From NCBI GenBank assembly GCA_023441145.1, contig JAEZQN010000250.1, forward strand, positions 1 through 6,424: 6,424 nt of DNA. Direction: 5' to 3'. The notes beneath the pieces are model-generated. The model was not told the DNA's origin. It saw nothing but the letters and a program-made list of their open reading frames with translations, and searched no databases. Position numbers and translations under genes: made by a program. This DNA is from Bacillota bacterium. GTDB taxonomy: Bacteria; Bacillota; Clostridia; Lachnospirales; Lachnospiraceae. Below are positions 4,957 to 6,424 of this stretch, in pieces. The number at the start of each line of letters is the position of its first letter. Position 1 is the first letter of the stretch.

Positions 4957-5919
4957 TTATCCAATATCACACTCAATATCACCACTGGTTGTTGTTATCT
5001 CACATTTACCACCAGAAGCAGAATGTGGAACATCTATATCTCCACTGGATGTATCGGTAAGGAAAATCTTTTCCGTCAAAAATGTGCCGGAAACATTACC
5101 GCTTTTTGTCTGGAGCCAAAGAGAGTCTGCATCACATTTATACAACTCCACATCACCGCTGGAACACTCAATGCTAATGTTTTCACTTGTAATCACATCT
5201 GAGAAGTCAACCCCACCGCTTGTTGTACCACCAGTTATGCTTTTACATTTGATTCCAGACAACTCTACATCCCCACTAGTCGCATTAAATGTTATTGTCT
5301 CCTGTACCGTAACATCCTCAATCGCTAGTTCCCCACTCTTGGATTGTGCATTCAACTTGCTTGGCGTAGTCTTTCCGACATAAAGTTCTCCGCTTGTCGT
5401 TTTAGTGGATAACTCTCCTTTTACTGAGGCAGTGAAATTGATACCTCCGCTTGTACTCTGAACATCGGCACTATCAAATGAAAAGTTTTCAGGAATTACA
5501 ATATCACCGCTTTGGTTCTTTGCATAGAGGGATGTGTATTCCTTCTCTGGTAAATAAACTTTGATTTCCATATTTCGCCAATATACACCTATATATTCAT
5601 ACCACTTACGGTTATCATGTCGTTCAATAGTAAGCGTGTCATCCTTTACCTCAACAGAGTGATATACCTTGTCGTTTTCATAACACACAACCTTACAAGA
5701 TTCGTCCTCTGATGGAAGGAGTCTAACATCACATTCATCACCATTTATGGATATATTCGAGAACTCTTCGTCAATCGTATAGGTGTTAGTTACAAAAGAG
5801 ACTGTGTTAATTGTGGTAAAATCAAACCCCCTCACAGCCATTGCTCCAACGGAAATTACCAGACCGGCAACTATCATAATCCCCGCAATGATGATTGCAT
5901 TCTTCTTAGAAGTTCTCAT
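4957..5919 (-). CDS. Membrane-anchored DUF4097 beta-solenoid protein
   Basis: This 320-residue protein has a short basic N-terminus (MRTSKK) and one hydrophobic segment (about 8-29), probably a signal anchor that places the rest outside the cytoplasm. Residues 40-125 form a beta-rich lead-in. From about 130 to the C-terminus there are ten Ser-Gly turns of the form T-S-G-[DEGN]-[IVL], with Ser at 137, 157, 176, 195, 215, 234, 254, 273, 292 and 312. This is the pattern of DUF4097 putative adhesins, which are predicted to fold as a right-handed beta-helix. The molecular role of the family is not known. The ATG at 5919-5917 overlaps the DUF1700 stop as ATGA and has AAAGGGGG 7 nt upstream; an in-frame ATG at 5946 lacks such support. 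The overlap implies translational coupling. In other Firmicutes these two genes often follow a PadR-type regulator, which would lie beyond the window. Confidence 0.85.
   Translation of the reverse strand: MRTSKKNAIIIAGIMIVAGLVISVGAMAVRGFDFTTINTVSFVTNTYTIDEEFSNISINGDECDVRLLPSEDESCKVVCYENDKVYHSVEVKDDTLTIERHDNRKWYEYIGVYWRNMEIKVYLPEKEYTSLYAKNQSGDIVIPENFSFDSADVQSTSGGINFTASVKGELSTKTTSGELYVGKTTPSKLNAQSKSGELAIEDVTVQETITFNATSGDVELSGIKCKSITGGTTSGGVDFSDVITSENISIECSSGDVELYKCDADSLWLQTKSGNVSGTFLTEKIFLTDTSSGDIDVPHSASGGKCEITTTSGDIECDIG
4972..5526 (-). repeat. Ten-copy Ser-Gly repeat array within DUF4097
   Basis: Ten degenerate units of 57-60 bp each encode a 19- or 20-residue strand-turn-strand unit ending in Ser-Gly plus Asp, Glu, Gly or Asn. 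Successive Ser residues are 20, 19, 19, 20, 19, 20, 19, 19 and 20 apart. Only the turn is well conserved in DNA, seen on the plus strand as repeated CACCGCT-, CTCCGCT- and CCCCACT-like words. The units are therefore old protein repeats rather than a recent tandem duplication. Confidence 0.85.
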
Positions 5920-6424
5920 TGTGCATCCCCCTTTCCCATGAAACATAATTTGATACCTAGAAGCATCTTCTTACCTAAAAGTATAATACCTTTTGCAATC
6001 TTATTGAAACTGAAGAAAAGCAAAATGGCAATACCGCCGCACACAAGCCCTGCACCGACAAACAATACAGCCCCAGAAAAGTTACCGGACGGCAAGTAAG
6101 CAAATGCACTTAAGATTCCTGCAACACTGCCAGCCGCAAAAGAAATATCAATAGCATACAGTGATATAATCAGAGACCAAATCACAATATACACAGACAA
6201 CAATATACATACAGCAGCAAAAAAAAGTGGCAGCCATACCGGTGAACCAAGAACGAGAAGCGTAACTTCCCAGCCTTTCAATACACGGTTTGGTTTAACC
6301 TTTGCCTTTACTAATTTGGAAAGTGATGTTTCAGATAAAATCTTTGAAACAATGTCATTCACTGAGCCGATTGCTGCAGTTGCATCCTCTTCAGATAAAC
6401 CATCCTCCATTCGATCTTCAATCA
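5916..6424 (-). CDS. DUF1700 (HAAS-domain) membrane protein, 5' end outside the window
   Basis: This is the C-terminal 168 residues of a DUF1700-type protein. The frame stays open to the window edge: upstream of the ATG at 6410-6408 the codons read I-E-D-R. These join M-E-D-G-L-S-E-E-D-A to give the IEDRMEDGLSEEDA-like segment typical of the interior of the HAAS helical domain, so that ATG is an internal Met and not the start. Counting from it, residues 1-35 finish the soluble domain, and strongly hydrophobic stretches follow at about 49-86, 90-106 and 112-134, giving three or four membrane helices. A basic tail ends the protein. Its stop overlaps the DUF4097 start by 4 nt. Family knowledge: DUF1700 genes are commonly paired with DUF4097 and a PadR-like repressor. 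The function is unknown; envelope stress sensing or remodelling is an inference from context. Confidence 0.82.
   Translation of the reverse strand, partial: IEDRMEDGLSEEDATAAIGSVNDIVSKILSETSLSKLVKAKVKPNRVLKGWEVTLLVLGSPVWLPLFFAAVCILLSVYIVIWSLIISLYAIDISFAAGSVAGILSAFAYLPSGNFSGAVLFVGAGLVCGGIAILLFFSFNKIAKGIILLGKKMLLGIKLCFMGKGDAQ
5927..5934 (-). promoter_or_regulatory. Shine-Dalgarno site of the DUF4097 gene
   Basis: AAAGGGGG on the minus strand, inside the end of the DUF1700 gene, is 7 nt before the ATG at 5919. It supports this start and coupling to the upstream gene through the ATGA overlap. Confidence 0.8.

Noticed and set aside
5084..5383. Plus-strand open frame of 99 codons across the DUF4097 repeats
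   Set aside because: It is produced by the repeat structure of the minus-strand gene; no start signal or family match is seen.
5916..6424. Somewhat higher GC in the DUF1700 gene, considered as a sign of horizontal transfer
   Set aside because: By hand counts of a few lines it is about 43-47% GC, but parts of asnB reach similar values, so composition gives no reliable signal.

Overview
The window is low-GC DNA with purine-rich Shine-Dalgarno sites, sigma-A type promoters, intrinsic terminators and TTG/GTG starts. This fits a Firmicute, most likely a member of the Clostridia (Lachnospiraceae-like). That assignment is an inference from gene content and style; there is no rRNA or other direct marker. 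All six protein genes lie on the minus strand, so transcription runs from high to low coordinates. No mobile element, CRISPR array, tRNA or rRNA was seen.

In the direction of transcription there are four blocks. (1) A two-gene envelope operon enters from beyond the right edge. It holds a DUF1700/HAAS membrane protein, cut by the window edge, and a DUF4097 protein overlapping it by 4 nt. The DUF4097 protein has an N-terminal membrane anchor and ten Ser-Gly repeats spaced 19-20 residues apart. A strong terminator closes the operon at 4912-4949. (2) A two-gene tRNA-modification operon follows: a TrmR-type O-methyltransferase (GTG start) and a TrhP-type U32 protein with a probable Fe-S site. Together these would make 5-methoxyuridine at the wobble position of tRNA. 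A hairpin at 2804-2836 ends it. (3) A glutamine-hydrolysing asparagine synthetase, asnB, starts at TTG, with the catalytic Cys as residue 2. (4) An isochorismatase/nicotinamidase-fold cysteine hydrolase is driven by a consensus sigma-A promoter (TTGACA, 17 bp, TATAAT). It ends at a long hairpin, 148-187.

The left 147 bases hold no gene I can support. They contain two overlapping hairpins followed by seven Ts on the plus strand, which look like the end of a plus-strand transcript entering from outside the window.

Several starts were moved from the longest open frame using Shine-Dalgarno spacing, upstream stops and promoter position: the hydrolase to 747, trhP to 4088 and DUF4097 to 5919. The DUF1700 gene runs off the right edge. 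The genes belong to known families. The points most worth attention are the trmR-trhP pairing, the very regular DUF4097 solenoid, and the regulatory structures around the hydrolase and at the left edge.
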